A stretch of 64,000 nucleotides of DNA from Onstottus_B arcticum (GTDB taxonomy: Bacteria > Acidobacteriota > Blastocatellia > UBA7656): assembly GCA_038040485.1 (NCBI GenBank), contig JBBPIE010000005.1, forward strand, positions 219,031 to 283,030. The letters run 5' to 3'. Below, one piece after another: positions 18,247-25,899 of the stretch (its first letter is position 1; every line of letters begins with the position of its first letter). The notes below the pieces were generated by a model that was given only the letters and a program-made list of their open reading frames with translations, searched no databases and had not been told where the DNA came from. The position numbers were made by a program, and so were the translations under genes.

Positions 18247-18945
18247 ATGAAAAACGCACTCGTCACGAGCAAGAATAATGGCAACTCTGATGAAGCCTGC
18301 GCTGCTGTAGAACGCCTCGCCGAAGCCAACCTTCCGACCGAATTCGGTATGTTTCGGATTGTGGCTTTTAAGAGCAACCTGACCGGCGAGGACTTTCCTG
18401 TTCTGGTCAAAGGCGAGCTGAACGCCGAGACGCCCAGCCTGGTGCGCATTCACTCGCAGTGCCTTACCGGCGATGTGTTTCACTCGTTGAAATGCGATTG
18501 CGGGCGCCAACTCCAGCGCGCGATGGAGTTGATCCAGACTGAAGGACACGGGGTCATCATCTATCAACAGCAAGAGGGTCGCGGGATAGGAATCACCAAC
18601 AAGATTCGAGCTTACGCGCTCCAGGATGCCGGGCAGGACACCGTCGAAGCAAACATCTCGCTCGGCTTCGAAGCCGACTTGCGTCAGTACGAGTGTTGCG
18701 CCGAGATAATCAAACAGCTCGGACTGCAACGCATCCGATTGATGTCAAACAACCCGGATAAAATCGCGGCGGTGCAACAAGCCGGCATAGAAATCGTCGA
18801 GCGCGTGTCCCTTGAAGTCGAGCCGCACGAGAAGTCCATGGGCTATATGAAGACTAAGAAAGAGAAGATGGGTCATCTTCTTGAAAAGGTAGACTCAGAA
18901 GTCAACGCGCGCGTTCTATCCTCAAACCCGTGCACGAAGCGGTGA
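18247..18945 (+). CDS. ribA: GTP cyclohydrolase II
   Basis: The enzyme opens GTP to 2,5-diamino-6-ribosylamino-4(3H)-pyrimidinone 5'-phosphate, the first step of riboflavin synthesis. The protein has 232 residues. The zinc ligands Cys72, Cys83 and Cys85 lie in HSQCLTGDVFHSLKCDC, and YQQQEGRGIG carries active-site residues. The C-terminal LMSNNPDKI is conserved. It is stand-alone, not fused to the RibB domain. An N-terminal extension of about 25 residues comes before the core. No FMN riboswitch is visible upstream. It ends 22 bases from the convergent neighbour. Confidence 0.93.
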   Translation: MKNALVTSKNNGNSDEACAAVERLAEANLPTEFGMFRIVAFKSNLTGEDFPVLVKGELNAETPSLVRIHSQCLTGDVFHSLKCDCGRQLQRAMELIQTEGHGVIIYQQQEGRGIGITNKIRAYALQDAGQDTVEANISLGFEADLRQYECCAEIIKQLGLQRIRLMSNNPDKIAAVQQAGIEIVERVSLEVEPHEKSMGYMKTKKEKMGHLLEKVDSEVNARVLSSNPCTKR

Positions 18946-18967
18946 CGGCTTGGCTCCAACCTCTTCT

Positions 18968-20035
18968 TCAGTCCTGGCCAAGCAAGTGACTCAGTTCCGC
19001 ATCGTTGAGCGCAACACACGCGCCGGTGTCACGGTTCAGCAGTAATCGGAATCCGCCGGCTTGTTTCTCCAGGATAGTGCTCGACTCGGCGTCGTCGATC
19101 TTGCTCTTCAGACTGCGGCCGCGAGCAGCAAGTATCTCGTCGCCCCACTGCAGCACCCACCTTCCGTCGTCGACTTCAGCAAAGACCGTGCGAATCCTCC
19201 CGCGTTCAACTTGTGCGATCTTGAGACGATCGATCTCGCCTCGCACTATGCCCGCCCACTTGCGGGACTCACGCGCAGTCAAGGCAACTCGCGCGTCTGA
19301 GTCAGTCAACTCGATTCCTTCGGTGGAGTTTGTCGCCGTCAGCGAGTAGGTTGAGGTGATCTCCTCGAAGGGTGCGACTTTCCCTGTCTTTGCAAACTGT
19401 TCAAGAGTCTCGGCGAGCTTGATGGCCGATTGCAAGTGAATGCTCAGGCCCTTGAGCGCAATCGTGGGCGGGCTCTGCTTTGTTGTCTGTTCGCTAACAC
19501 TCTCGCCGGTCATCAGGCGCGGCTCGATGTCTGTCATGTGATCCGCACCCAACAAGACCCACCTTCCAGTCCGACCATCGCTGAGAAGAATCCGTCCGCT
19601 CCCGCTTGAAATGCTCAGCCACGAAGGAAGATCTGATTGATCCCGTTCGCCGGATGTCAATTCGCCGTCCTTGAACGCGCCTAGCATCGCGCGTGCGGCA
19701 ACTCGTTCCAGCCAAACCTCGGATTGAGGATGCGAGAGTAAGATGTCTTGCCCGACGCTTGAAATGACGACCTCATCAGAGAGCCGTTTTACGTCATACA
19801 CTTCAACTCTGAACGAGACCGTAGCTCGATAGTGGCGGACCTCTTCCGCGCCAAGGAAACACTCGCGACCCTGGTACCTGAGCGCGACTCCGCCCTCCGG
19901 CCTGATGATCAACCCGCTGCCGGCCTGACGCACAACCCGCGAAGCGACAGCGCCCTCGCTCAGAAACTCCGTGGCGGCCTCGACAAAGTAAGGCGCGAAC
20001 GCAAGCCCAAATTTGATCGAGAGGATGTTGATCAT
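18968..20035 (-). CDS. Hypothetical protein of 355 residues
   Basis: The ATG at 20035 has GGGAAG eight bases upstream, which decides the start. The open frame continues upstream but with arginine-rich noise. The protein begins MINILSIKFGLAFAPYFVEA and shows no clear signal peptide. It mixes short beta strands and charged helices. Near the C-terminus a dense hydrophilic part (ESRKWAGIVRGEIDRL) precedes GGFRLLLNRDTGACVALND. I do not recognise a family. It faces ribA tail to tail and is divergent from the small gene at 20122. Confidence 0.7.
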   Translation of the reverse strand: MINILSIKFGLAFAPYFVEAATEFLSEGAVASRVVRQAGSGLIIRPEGGVALRYQGRECFLGAEEVRHYRATVSFRVEVYDVKRLSDEVVISSVGQDILLSHPQSEVWLERVAARAMLGAFKDGELTSGERDQSDLPSWLSISSGSGRILLSDGRTGRWVLLGADHMTDIEPRLMTGESVSEQTTKQSPPTIALKGLSIHLQSAIKLAETLEQFAKTGKVAPFEEITSTYSLTATNSTEGIELTDSDARVALTARESRKWAGIVRGEIDRLKIAQVERGRIRTVFAEVDDGRWVLQWGDEILAARGRSLKSKIDDAESSTILEKQAGGFRLLLNRDTGACVALNDAELSHLLGQD

Positions 20036-20121
20036 CGCACTTCCCTTCGGTTTCGATGAGTATAGCCTCGCACGCCTTGCCGCGCATTGCGCGAGCCGCA
20101 CGATTTCGGTAGAAATGAAGT

Positions 20122-20430
20122 ATGTCAGGCAAGCACCCAGCCTCCAATGAACCTCTTCAGATCGCAATCGGAGGCACAGCGCTTGGCGTCGACGGCGACG
20201 AGCTAAAGCGAGGTCTGTGGGAGAACGCCGTCTACCTGGGGACGGACGGTTTCGTCTATCACGTGACCGCCCGGCAGGCGCGAGGTGGAATAAAGGCGGC
20301 AATCGCAAGCAAGCGCCAGGTGGGCGATTACTTGAGATGGGTTGATGGTTTGTTCCGGCCGGGCGAGCTTCCGAGCGAAGTCAACGGCGTGCATTATCGC
20401 GCGGCGCGCAAGCTTAGAGAGTTGATTTGA
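20122..20430 (+). CDS. Small hypothetical protein of 102 residues
   Basis: This is a short cytoplasmic-type protein. It begins MSGKHPASNEPLQIAIGG and continues with TDGFVYHVTARQARGGI, DYLRWVDGLF and a basic end (YRAARKLRELI). Codon use resembles the neighbouring core genes. I do not recognise the family. It starts 86 bases from the divergent hypothetical gene, so the two may share a promoter region. Nothing suggests a mobile origin. Confidence 0.6.
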   Translation: MSGKHPASNEPLQIAIGGTALGVDGDELKRGLWENAVYLGTDGFVYHVTARQARGGIKAAIASKRQVGDYLRWVDGLFRPGELPSEVNGVHYRAARKLRELI

Positions 20431-20522
20431 ACCTGCGCGAAACGTTGCCCTCCGTGCCGGAACAGGCGCCGCACATTCGTTCCGTCATTGAGCTATGAAA
20501 ACCCCACCTCTCCGCAAGGTGA

Positions 20523-20551
20523 TGTAGACAAAAGACCGAGTACGTTATACT
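20523..20551 (+). promoter_or_regulatory. Possible promoter of ftsZ
   Basis: TATACT at 20546-20551 is a good -10 box. TGTAGA, 17 bases upstream, is a weak -35 box. The start codon of ftsZ follows 28 bases later. Confidence 0.35.
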
Positions 20552-20578
20552 CTAAGTGCGACCTAACGAGACGCTTCA

Positions 20579-21820
20579 ATGCGAAAGCAAAAGACTTCAA
20601 ACTTAGGGTCGATCGAATTTGCCGACTCTGACGCCCCGGACCAGGTAGCGAAGATCAAAGTCATCGGCGTGGGTGGCGCCGGCGGCAATGCCGTCAACCG
20701 CATGATCCAGGAGGGCGTGACCGGCGTCGAGTTCATTGTATGCAACGCTAACCTGCAAGCCCTCCAACGCTCGAGCGCCTCGGTCAAGATACAAATTGGC
20801 GAAGACATCACGCGCGGCCTCGGTGCCGGAGGCGATCCCGAGGTCGGCAAACAGGCCGCCCTTGCCGATGTAGGGCGCCTTAGCGACGCACTCGATCGAG
20901 CGGACATGGTTTTTGTTATTGCCGGACTTGGCGGCGGAACTGGGACTGGCGCTGCTCCCATCGTCGCCAGATTGGCCAAGGAGCTTGGCGCTCTCACTGT
21001 CGGTGTTGTGAGCATGCCGTTCGCCTTCGAAGGCTTACAACGCGCCCGTAGCGCGGAGCAGGGATTGGAAGAGCTTCGCGGCTCTGTTGACAGCTTGGTC
21101 GCCGTGCCGAATGAACGATTGCTTCGGTCGGCCACAAAGGCTGTCTCAGTCGTCGAAGCGTTTGTGATGGCCGACGAAGTCCTGACCCAGGCTGTCCGGG
21201 GCATTTCCGACATCGTGCTGCTGCCTGGGCTAATCAACGTTGACCACTCAGATGTCCGAGCAACGATGATAGAACGCGGCATCGCGTTGATGGGCACCGG
21301 AGTCGCTACAGGGAGCAACCGCGCGCTCGAAGCAGTGCAGCGCGCGATATCCAGTCCTCTGCTGGGGGAAGCATCAATCGAAGGCGCGAAGTCGCTGCTT
21401 GTAAATCTAACCGGCGGCCCGAACGTCGAACTGGGCGAAGTCAACGAAGCGATGATGATGATACACGACGCCGCCGACCGCGAAGCAAACATCATCTTCG
21501 GCGCCGTGATAGACGACAGGCTCACCGATGAACTTCGAATCACCGTAATCGCTACTGACTTCGGGGCGCAAGGAGGTTCGCCGGAATCGGTCCACCGAAC
21601 GCCAGCGATGAAAGCGCCCGCTTATACTATCGATGACCTCCACGCAAAGTTCGACACTCTTCTGGCGCGTATGCAAACTCCTGAAGCCAAGAGGGGCGCG
21701 AAAGCCGCGTTCGATCTCTCTTCGGATGAACTTGGACGGTTCGCTAGGGAGGCCTCGCGCCGGCCTGTCGAGGACGGCTTGGACATCCCAGCTTTTATGA
21801 GGCGCCCTGTTTCAAAGTAA
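20579..21820 (+). CDS. ftsZ: Cell division protein FtsZ
   Basis: This tubulin-like GTPase polymerises into the division ring. The protein has 413 residues. The first glycine motif is VIGVGGAGGNAVNRM at about 28-42 and the tubulin signature GGGTGTG lies at 118-124. The T7-loop sequence LINVDHSDV keeps the Asn and Asp residues that complete the neighbour's active site. The C-terminal peptide LDIPAFMRR, the docking tail for FtsA and ZipA-type partners, is present. One oddity is that the usual NTDxQAL nucleotide loop reads NANLQAL. The gene stands alone, without ftsQ, ftsA or mur genes beside it, so it could be a second copy. Confidence 0.92.
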   Translation: MRKQKTSNLGSIEFADSDAPDQVAKIKVIGVGGAGGNAVNRMIQEGVTGVEFIVCNANLQALQRSSASVKIQIGEDITRGLGAGGDPEVGKQAALADVGRLSDALDRADMVFVIAGLGGGTGTGAAPIVARLAKELGALTVGVVSMPFAFEGLQRARSAEQGLEELRGSVDSLVAVPNERLLRSATKAVSVVEAFVMADEVLTQAVRGISDIVLLPGLINVDHSDVRATMIERGIALMGTGVATGSNRALEAVQRAISSPLLGEASIEGAKSLLVNLTGGPNVELGEVNEAMMMIHDAADREANIIFGAVIDDRLTDELRITVIATDFGAQGGSPESVHRTPAMKAPAYTIDDLHAKFDTLLARMQTPEAKRGAKAAFDLSSDELGRFAREASRRPVEDGLDIPAFMRRPVSK

Positions 21821-21853
21821 CGTCGCAGCGTTAACCCGACTCGCCTGTTTGAG

Positions 21854-22504
21854 ATGAGCTCCTCGCCCCAACCACGTATCTCCGTTCTTGCGGGCGTTAA
21901 CGGCGCCGGTAAGAGCAGCATAGGGGGTGCGGCTTTTCGCCAGAAGGGCGGCGAATACTACAATCCCGATGAGGCCGCTCGCGTGTTCATGTTAGATGAG
22001 CCCGCGCTATCACAGACCGACGCCAACATCGCGGCTTGGCAAGCCGGAGTGAGACTCCTCAAGAGGGCCATTGAAGAACGTCTTGACTACGCCTTCGAGA
22101 CCACTCTCGGCGGGAACACAATCCCGGGCCTGCTCGCCCACGCAGCATCGCTGGGCATCGAGATTTGTATCTGGTATGTGGGTCTTTCCAGTCCCGACCT
22201 TCACATCGAACGCGTAAAGGCGCGAGTGAGTCGAGGTGGCCACGACATTCCAGAGGAGAGTATTCGCCGTCGATACGAAATCAGCCGAAACAATCTAATA
22301 GAACTCCTTCCCAGTCTCACGGCCTTGCGAGTTTACGACAACAGCGCCCGCGCGGACCCCCTTTCCGCTCATACCCAGTCGCCGGTGCTCTTATTACACA
22401 TGAAGTTGGGCAAAATTCTGGAACAGCGGGCTCTCGCGGAGACACCCAACTGGGCGAAGCCGATCGTCGAAGCCGCCCTCAAATTGAGCCCGCCGGTCAA
22501 CTAG
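21854..22504 (+). CDS. Zeta-toxin-like P-loop kinase
   Basis: The protein has 216 residues with a Walker A motif GVNGAGKSS at 14-22. YYNPDEAARV and AFETTLGG match the substrate-binding parts of zeta toxins, which phosphorylate UDP-N-acetylglucosamine. No epsilon-like antitoxin gene lies beside it. Zeta-like proteins without antitoxin are common, and some may be ordinary small-molecule kinases. The gene follows ftsZ by 33 bases on the same strand, so co-transcription with a division gene is possible. The kinase fold is clear. The toxin role is not shown. Confidence 0.75.
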   Translation: MSSSPQPRISVLAGVNGAGKSSIGGAAFRQKGGEYYNPDEAARVFMLDEPALSQTDANIAAWQAGVRLLKRAIEERLDYAFETTLGGNTIPGLLAHAASLGIEICIWYVGLSSPDLHIERVKARVSRGGHDIPEESIRRRYEISRNNLIELLPSLTALRVYDNSARADPLSAHTQSPVLLLHMKLGKILEQRALAETPNWAKPIVEAALKLSPPVN

Positions 22505-22537
22505 AGTTCAAGCCCGTTCGATGGTATATTGACCACC

Positions 22538-22984
22538 ATGCTCTACAGAAAGCCTCGCGTGGGACAAGAGATAGCTGCGTATTGTGGGAAGTGCAAAGAC
22601 GAGCGCTCTCACACAGTGGCCGCGATGGACGGAGATACCGTCAAACGAGTCACCTGCTCAAGCTGCGGAGGCACTCACAACTATAAGCTGGCGCCTGCGG
22701 CCGGCGCGGTAAAACCGGGCGCCGCTGCCGACGACGGAGCACCTCCGGCTAAGAGGCGTGCGAGCTCGAGACGATCCAAGGACCCCGACACCTTTAGCAT
22801 CGATCCCAGGCGCCCGGTGAAACCCTACGATATGAACAACAGCTTCTCGGCGGGCGACGTTATCAACCACTCGAAGTTTGGGCTCGGCGCGGTCGAAACC
22901 GCCTTCCCTCCCAACAAGATCGAGGTCAGGTTTCAGGAAGGTAAGAAGCTGTTGCTTCACAACATGAGGAACTTCCGCTCCTGA
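22538..22984 (+). CDS. Zinc-ribbon protein with a C-terminal Tudor/CarD-like beta domain
   Basis: The protein has 148 residues from the ATG at 22538. A TTG at 22529 is a less likely start. Four cysteines in two pairs (CGKC and CSSCGG, residues about 16-45) form a zinc ribbon. A low-complexity basic linker (about 60-100) includes KRRASSRRS. The last 45 residues (AGDVINHSKFGLGAVE, then IEVRFQEGKKLLLH) match the small beta barrel at the end of PcrA/UvrD helicases and CarD-like RNA-polymerase binders. A role on nucleic acid or RNA polymerase is inferred. A terminator follows. Confidence 0.6.
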   Translation: MLYRKPRVGQEIAAYCGKCKDERSHTVAAMDGDTVKRVTCSSCGGTHNYKLAPAAGAVKPGAAADDGAPPAKRRASSRRSKDPDTFSIDPRRPVKPYDMNNSFSAGDVINHSKFGLGAVETAFPPNKIEVRFQEGKKLLLHNMRNFRS

Positions 22985-23017
22985 GTCGCGCAGACTCTGT
23001 TACCCAGCAGACGCACG

Positions 23018-23058
23018 ATAGCCGCCGGTGTTCAGAGAACAGCGGCGGCTATTTCTTC
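23018..23058 (+). terminator. Rho-independent terminator
   Basis: ATAGCCGCCG (23018-23027) pairs with CGGCGGCTAT (23043-23052), with a 15-base loop and TTCTTC after it. It ends the plus-strand zinc-ribbon gene and lies between convergent units. Confidence 0.75.
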
Positions 23059-23084
23059 TGTGGCGGGACCACGCCTGACGATAA

Positions 23085-23327
23085 TCAGTGCTTGAAGAAG
23101 CTTGCGTTCCTTCCGATGAAGCTCTCCCACTTCGGCGGCACGTCCGGCTCAAAAAAGATTGCCGACACCGGACAAACCGGCTCGCACGCGCCGCAGTCAG
23201 TGCAGGTTTGTGGATCGATGTACATCTGTTGTTCGTCCGAGCCGCCCTGGATGCAATCGACGGGACAGACATCAACGCAAGCCAGCGTCTTCGTGCCAAT
23301 GCAGGGCTCACATATCACGTAGGCCAA
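23085..23327 (-). CDS. Ferredoxin with two iron-sulfur cluster motifs, copy 2
   Basis: The protein has 80 residues. The best start is a TTG at 23327, giving MAYVICEPCIGTKT, in line with the paralogue next door. Cluster ligands are seen in CEPCIGTKTLACVDVCPVDC and CTDCGACEPVCPV. The N-terminal spacing is that of the seven-iron ferredoxin type. Ferredoxins carry electrons in the cytoplasm. The partner is unknown, but the nuo genes lie upstream on the same strand. It follows a very similar ferredoxin after 20 bases, so the pair arose by tandem duplication. Confidence 0.85.
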   Translation of the reverse strand: MAYVICEPCIGTKTLACVDVCPVDCIQGGSDEQQMYIDPQTCTDCGACEPVCPVSAIFFEPDVPPKWESFIGRNASFFKH

Positions 23328-23347
23328 ACTTCTCGCTCCGCACCGGC

Positions 23348-23605
23348 TTACTTGAAATAGTCGGCATTGATCGCCGTAAAGTGCTTCCACTGCTCGGGTG
23401 TGTCGTCTTCAGTGAAGATGGCCTGGACCGGGCACGCGGGTTCGCAAGCACCACAATCAATGCATTCATCCGGATGTATATAGAGCATTTCGGCCGTCTC
23501 GAAAGCCGGCTCGTCCTTCCGCGGGTGGATGCAATCGACCGGGCAAACATCCACACAAGCCGTGTCCTTAGTCCCGATGCAGGGCTCAGCAATAACGTAA
23601 GTCAT
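23348..23605 (-). CDS. Ferredoxin with two iron-sulfur cluster motifs, copy 1
   Basis: The protein has 85 residues and begins MTYVIAEPCIGTKDTAC. Cluster ligands lie in CIGTKDTACVDVCPVDC and CIDCGACEPACPV. The insert between them (HPRKDEPAFETAE) is longer than in its neighbour. It lies 127 bases downstream of aspA on the same strand. That gap contains no gene, so it may have its own promoter. The two ferredoxins share most residues around the clusters but differ at their ends, which suggests different partners. Confidence 0.9.
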   Translation of the reverse strand: MTYVIAEPCIGTKDTACVDVCPVDCIHPRKDEPAFETAEMLYIHPDECIDCGACEPACPVQAIFTEDDTPEQWKHFTAINADYFK

Positions 23606-23732
23606 CTACGCCTAAGTCTCCTTTTCAAATCTCTTTTGCAGCAAGGGATTGATACCGCAAACAATTTGGCCTATTTGCTCCAAACAGTCAATAGCCAATC
23701 CCTGTCAACTTGCCAAACCCTCGCTCGCCTTG

Positions 23733-25151
23733 CTAGCCGTCGGTTTCAGGCTCATCAGTGTACTCAGTCATTGAGCGCGCGTCCATCAGGCCCTCGATTT
23801 CTTTCGCGGTGAACATACTCGTCTCTGCAATGGCCTCGCGGATGGTCTTTCCGCTTGTTATGGCGTGCTTGGCAATTTCAGCGGCCCTCGCATAGCCTAT
23901 CCTCGGATTCAACGCAGTCACAAGCGCTATGCTGTGTTCGAAGTACCAGCGGCAGCGCTCTTCGTTCGCGCTGATGCCGTCTACGCAGCGTTCCCGCAAG
24001 GCATTGAGCGCATTGGTGAGGATCGTAAGCGACATCAGCAGATTCAACGCGACAACAGGCATCATGACGTTCAATTCCAACTGGCCTGCTTGCGCCGCTG
24101 TGGCTATGACCAGGTCGTTCCCCATCACCTGCATGCACACCATACTGGTCATTTCGGTCAAGACCGGATTGACCTTCCCCGGCATGATTGAAGAGCCAGG
24201 TTGAACAGCAGGCAGATTGATTTCCGCGAGCCCGGTGGTTGGACCTGAAGCGAGCAGTCTCAAATCATTCGCGATTCTCAGGACATCCGTTGCAAGCGTT
24301 CGTAACGCACCCGACTGCGCCACAAAAGGCGAAAGGCTTTGCATCGCTTCGAAGTAATCTCCAGCCCCCCGCAACTGAATGCCGGTGATGGCGCTCAGTT
24401 CTTCGACTACCAGTTTGCGATAGCCCGGCGGCGCATTAAGCCCGGTTCCCGCGGCCGTGCCGCCAAGTCCGATCTCCTTCAGCTCCTCAGCGGCTTGCGC
24501 GATCCTGCGTCTGTTCTTGCTCATCGCAACCGAGTAAGCGCCAAACTCCTGGCCGAGCCGAACGGGCACGGCGTCTTGCAGATGCGTGCGCCCGGATTTC
24601 ACAATGCTGTCGAAATCCCTGGCCTTCTGACGAAACGACCCCGCAAGCTTATCAAGCGACTCGATCAGGCCGGCCCCCAGATCGAGCGCCGCAAGCCGCA
24701 TCGCCGTCGGAATCACGTCGTTTGTCGACTGGGCCATGTTCACGTGATCGTTTGGATTTACGATCGAGTAATCGCCCTTTTGGCCGCCCAGCAACTCGAT
24801 CGCGCGGTTCGCCAAAACCTCGTTGGCGTTCATGTTGTGCGAGGTCCCGGCGCCGGCCTGGAACGGATCGACGACAAACTGATCGCGAAGCTCGCCGGTG
24901 AGCACTTCGTCCGCGGCGGCTTCGATGGCGCGCGCGAGATGTGGCTCGAGCACGCCGAGCCTCAAGTTCACGCGCGCGGCGGCTTTCTTTACTTGTATGG
25001 TTGCGTTGACGAACGACGGATAGGGCTTCCAACCGGAGATGGGAAAGTTCTCGATCGCTCGCGCGGTCTGAATGCCGTAGTAGGCTTCGGCCGGAATCTC
25101 GCGCTCGCCAAGCGAGTCTCGCTCAGTCCTTGTTTGGGTCGAAGGTGACAT
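23733..25151 (-). CDS. aspA: Aspartate ammonia-lyase
   Basis: The enzyme reversibly converts aspartate to fumarate and ammonia in the cytoplasm. The protein has 472 residues, the normal length for this superfamily of fumarase/aspartase lyases. The signature GSSIMPGKVNPV, the SGRTHLQDAVPV loop, and AGTSHNMNANEV and NDHVNMAQSTND are all present. AGQLELNVMMP favours aspartase over class II fumarase, but the two are close. The start overlaps the end of nuoI by 29 bases, so translation is probably coupled. Fumarate made here could feed a respiratory chain, which is inferred from context. Confidence 0.88.
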   Translation of the reverse strand: MSPSTQTRTERDSLGEREIPAEAYYGIQTARAIENFPISGWKPYPSFVNATIQVKKAAARVNLRLGVLEPHLARAIEAAADEVLTGELRDQFVVDPFQAGAGTSHNMNANEVLANRAIELLGGQKGDYSIVNPNDHVNMAQSTNDVIPTAMRLAALDLGAGLIESLDKLAGSFRQKARDFDSIVKSGRTHLQDAVPVRLGQEFGAYSVAMSKNRRRIAQAAEELKEIGLGGTAAGTGLNAPPGYRKLVVEELSAITGIQLRGAGDYFEAMQSLSPFVAQSGALRTLATDVLRIANDLRLLASGPTTGLAEINLPAVQPGSSIMPGKVNPVLTEMTSMVCMQVMGNDLVIATAAQAGQLELNVMMPVVALNLLMSLTILTNALNALRERCVDGISANEERCRWYFEHSIALVTALNPRIGYARAAEIAKHAITSGKTIREAIAETSMFTAKEIEGLMDARSMTEYTDEPETDG

Positions 25152-25776
25152 GTGGAATCATCTCAACGTCTTCCTTCAGTGTGATTCGGCCGGCCATTTT
25201 CTTGCGCGGTTTCTCCTTAGGCACGAACAGGACCTTGCTGTCTACAAGCTCCTGGTTGGGCCTGTAGCCAAGGCCGAACTCGGGAAGCTCGGGGCGCTTC
25301 ATCAGCCGGTTGATGTCCCACATCGTTTCTTCTCGAGTAAACGCTGATATTTCAGTCTCGCGGCTCATGATGATCGCTTCTTCGGGGCAGGCGTCAACAC
25401 AGAAGCCACAGAAGACGCAGCGAAGCATATCGATGTCGAATCGCGCCGGGTATTTCTCGATCAGCGGATCGGGGTGCTCCGCCGGCTCGATGTAGATGCA
25501 GTCGGCCGGGCACGCTGTTGCGCACATGTAGCAGGCGACACAACGCGGCGAGCCGTCTTCTCGCGAGGTCAGAATGTGCGCGCCGCGATAGCGGTCCGAG
25601 TAGGATCGTCGTTCTTCGGGATAACGGATCGTCGCGTCGATCTTGCCGGTCAGGTTGTCGAGCGCGCGAGTCATCGTCAGCTTCATTCCAACCAGCGGGG
25701 CAAGCATGCCCTCGACAAACGACGTGTCATTCGCCGCTCGGTCCGATACGTTGATGACTTTGGCTGGCTTCTTCAT
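25123..25776 (-). CDS. nuoI: NADH-quinone oxidoreductase subunit I
   Basis: This subunit carries clusters N6a and N6b at the foot of the peripheral arm of complex I. The protein has 217 residues. The two ferredoxin motifs are CVACYMCATACPADC and CVFCGFCVDACPEEA. They are preceded by the basic quinone-side stretch with YPEERRSYSDRYRG. The C-terminal 50 residues are a charged tail. In most nuo operons nuoH lies between nuoG and nuoI. Here nuoH is missing and only a 123-base spacer with a hairpin lies between them. aspA overlaps the 3' end. Confidence 0.92.
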   Translation of the reverse strand: MKKPAKVINVSDRAANDTSFVEGMLAPLVGMKLTMTRALDNLTGKIDATIRYPEERRSYSDRYRGAHILTSREDGSPRCVACYMCATACPADCIYIEPAEHPDPLIEKYPARFDIDMLRCVFCGFCVDACPEEAIIMSRETEISAFTREETMWDINRLMKRPELPEFGLGYRPNQELVDSKVLFVPKEKPRKKMAGRITLKEDVEMIPHVTFDPNKD

Positions 25777-25815
25777 AAAGTGCCGCTGGCGCTAGCCCAG
25801 CATTCGAACCTGTTC

Positions 25816-25892
25816 GGGCATCCCTCCGCGGGCGCCCCTTGGTAGTAAGACTAAGCTCGATTCCAAAGAGACGCGCCACAGAGGGACGCCCT
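25816..25892. repeat. Long imperfect intergenic hairpin, family with 40156-40242
   Basis: The left arm GGGCATCCCTCCGCGGGC pairs imperfectly with the right arm near GACGCGCCACAGAGGGACG and CCC. The arms resemble those at 40156-40242, so both are copies of one palindromic repeat. It sits between nuoG and nuoI and could act as an attenuator or RNA-processing site. Confidence 0.6.
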
Positions 25893-25899
25893 TACAAGT

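Noticed and set aside
18968..20308. Longer N-terminus of the 355-residue hypothetical protein
   Set aside because: The added 90 residues are Arg/Pro-rich noise that would overlap the divergent gene at 20122. A good ribosome site supports 20035.
20563..21543. Open frame of 326 codons on the minus strand opposite ftsZ
   Set aside because: The composition is dominated by Ser, Ala, Thr and Pro with no motif, fully inside ftsZ.
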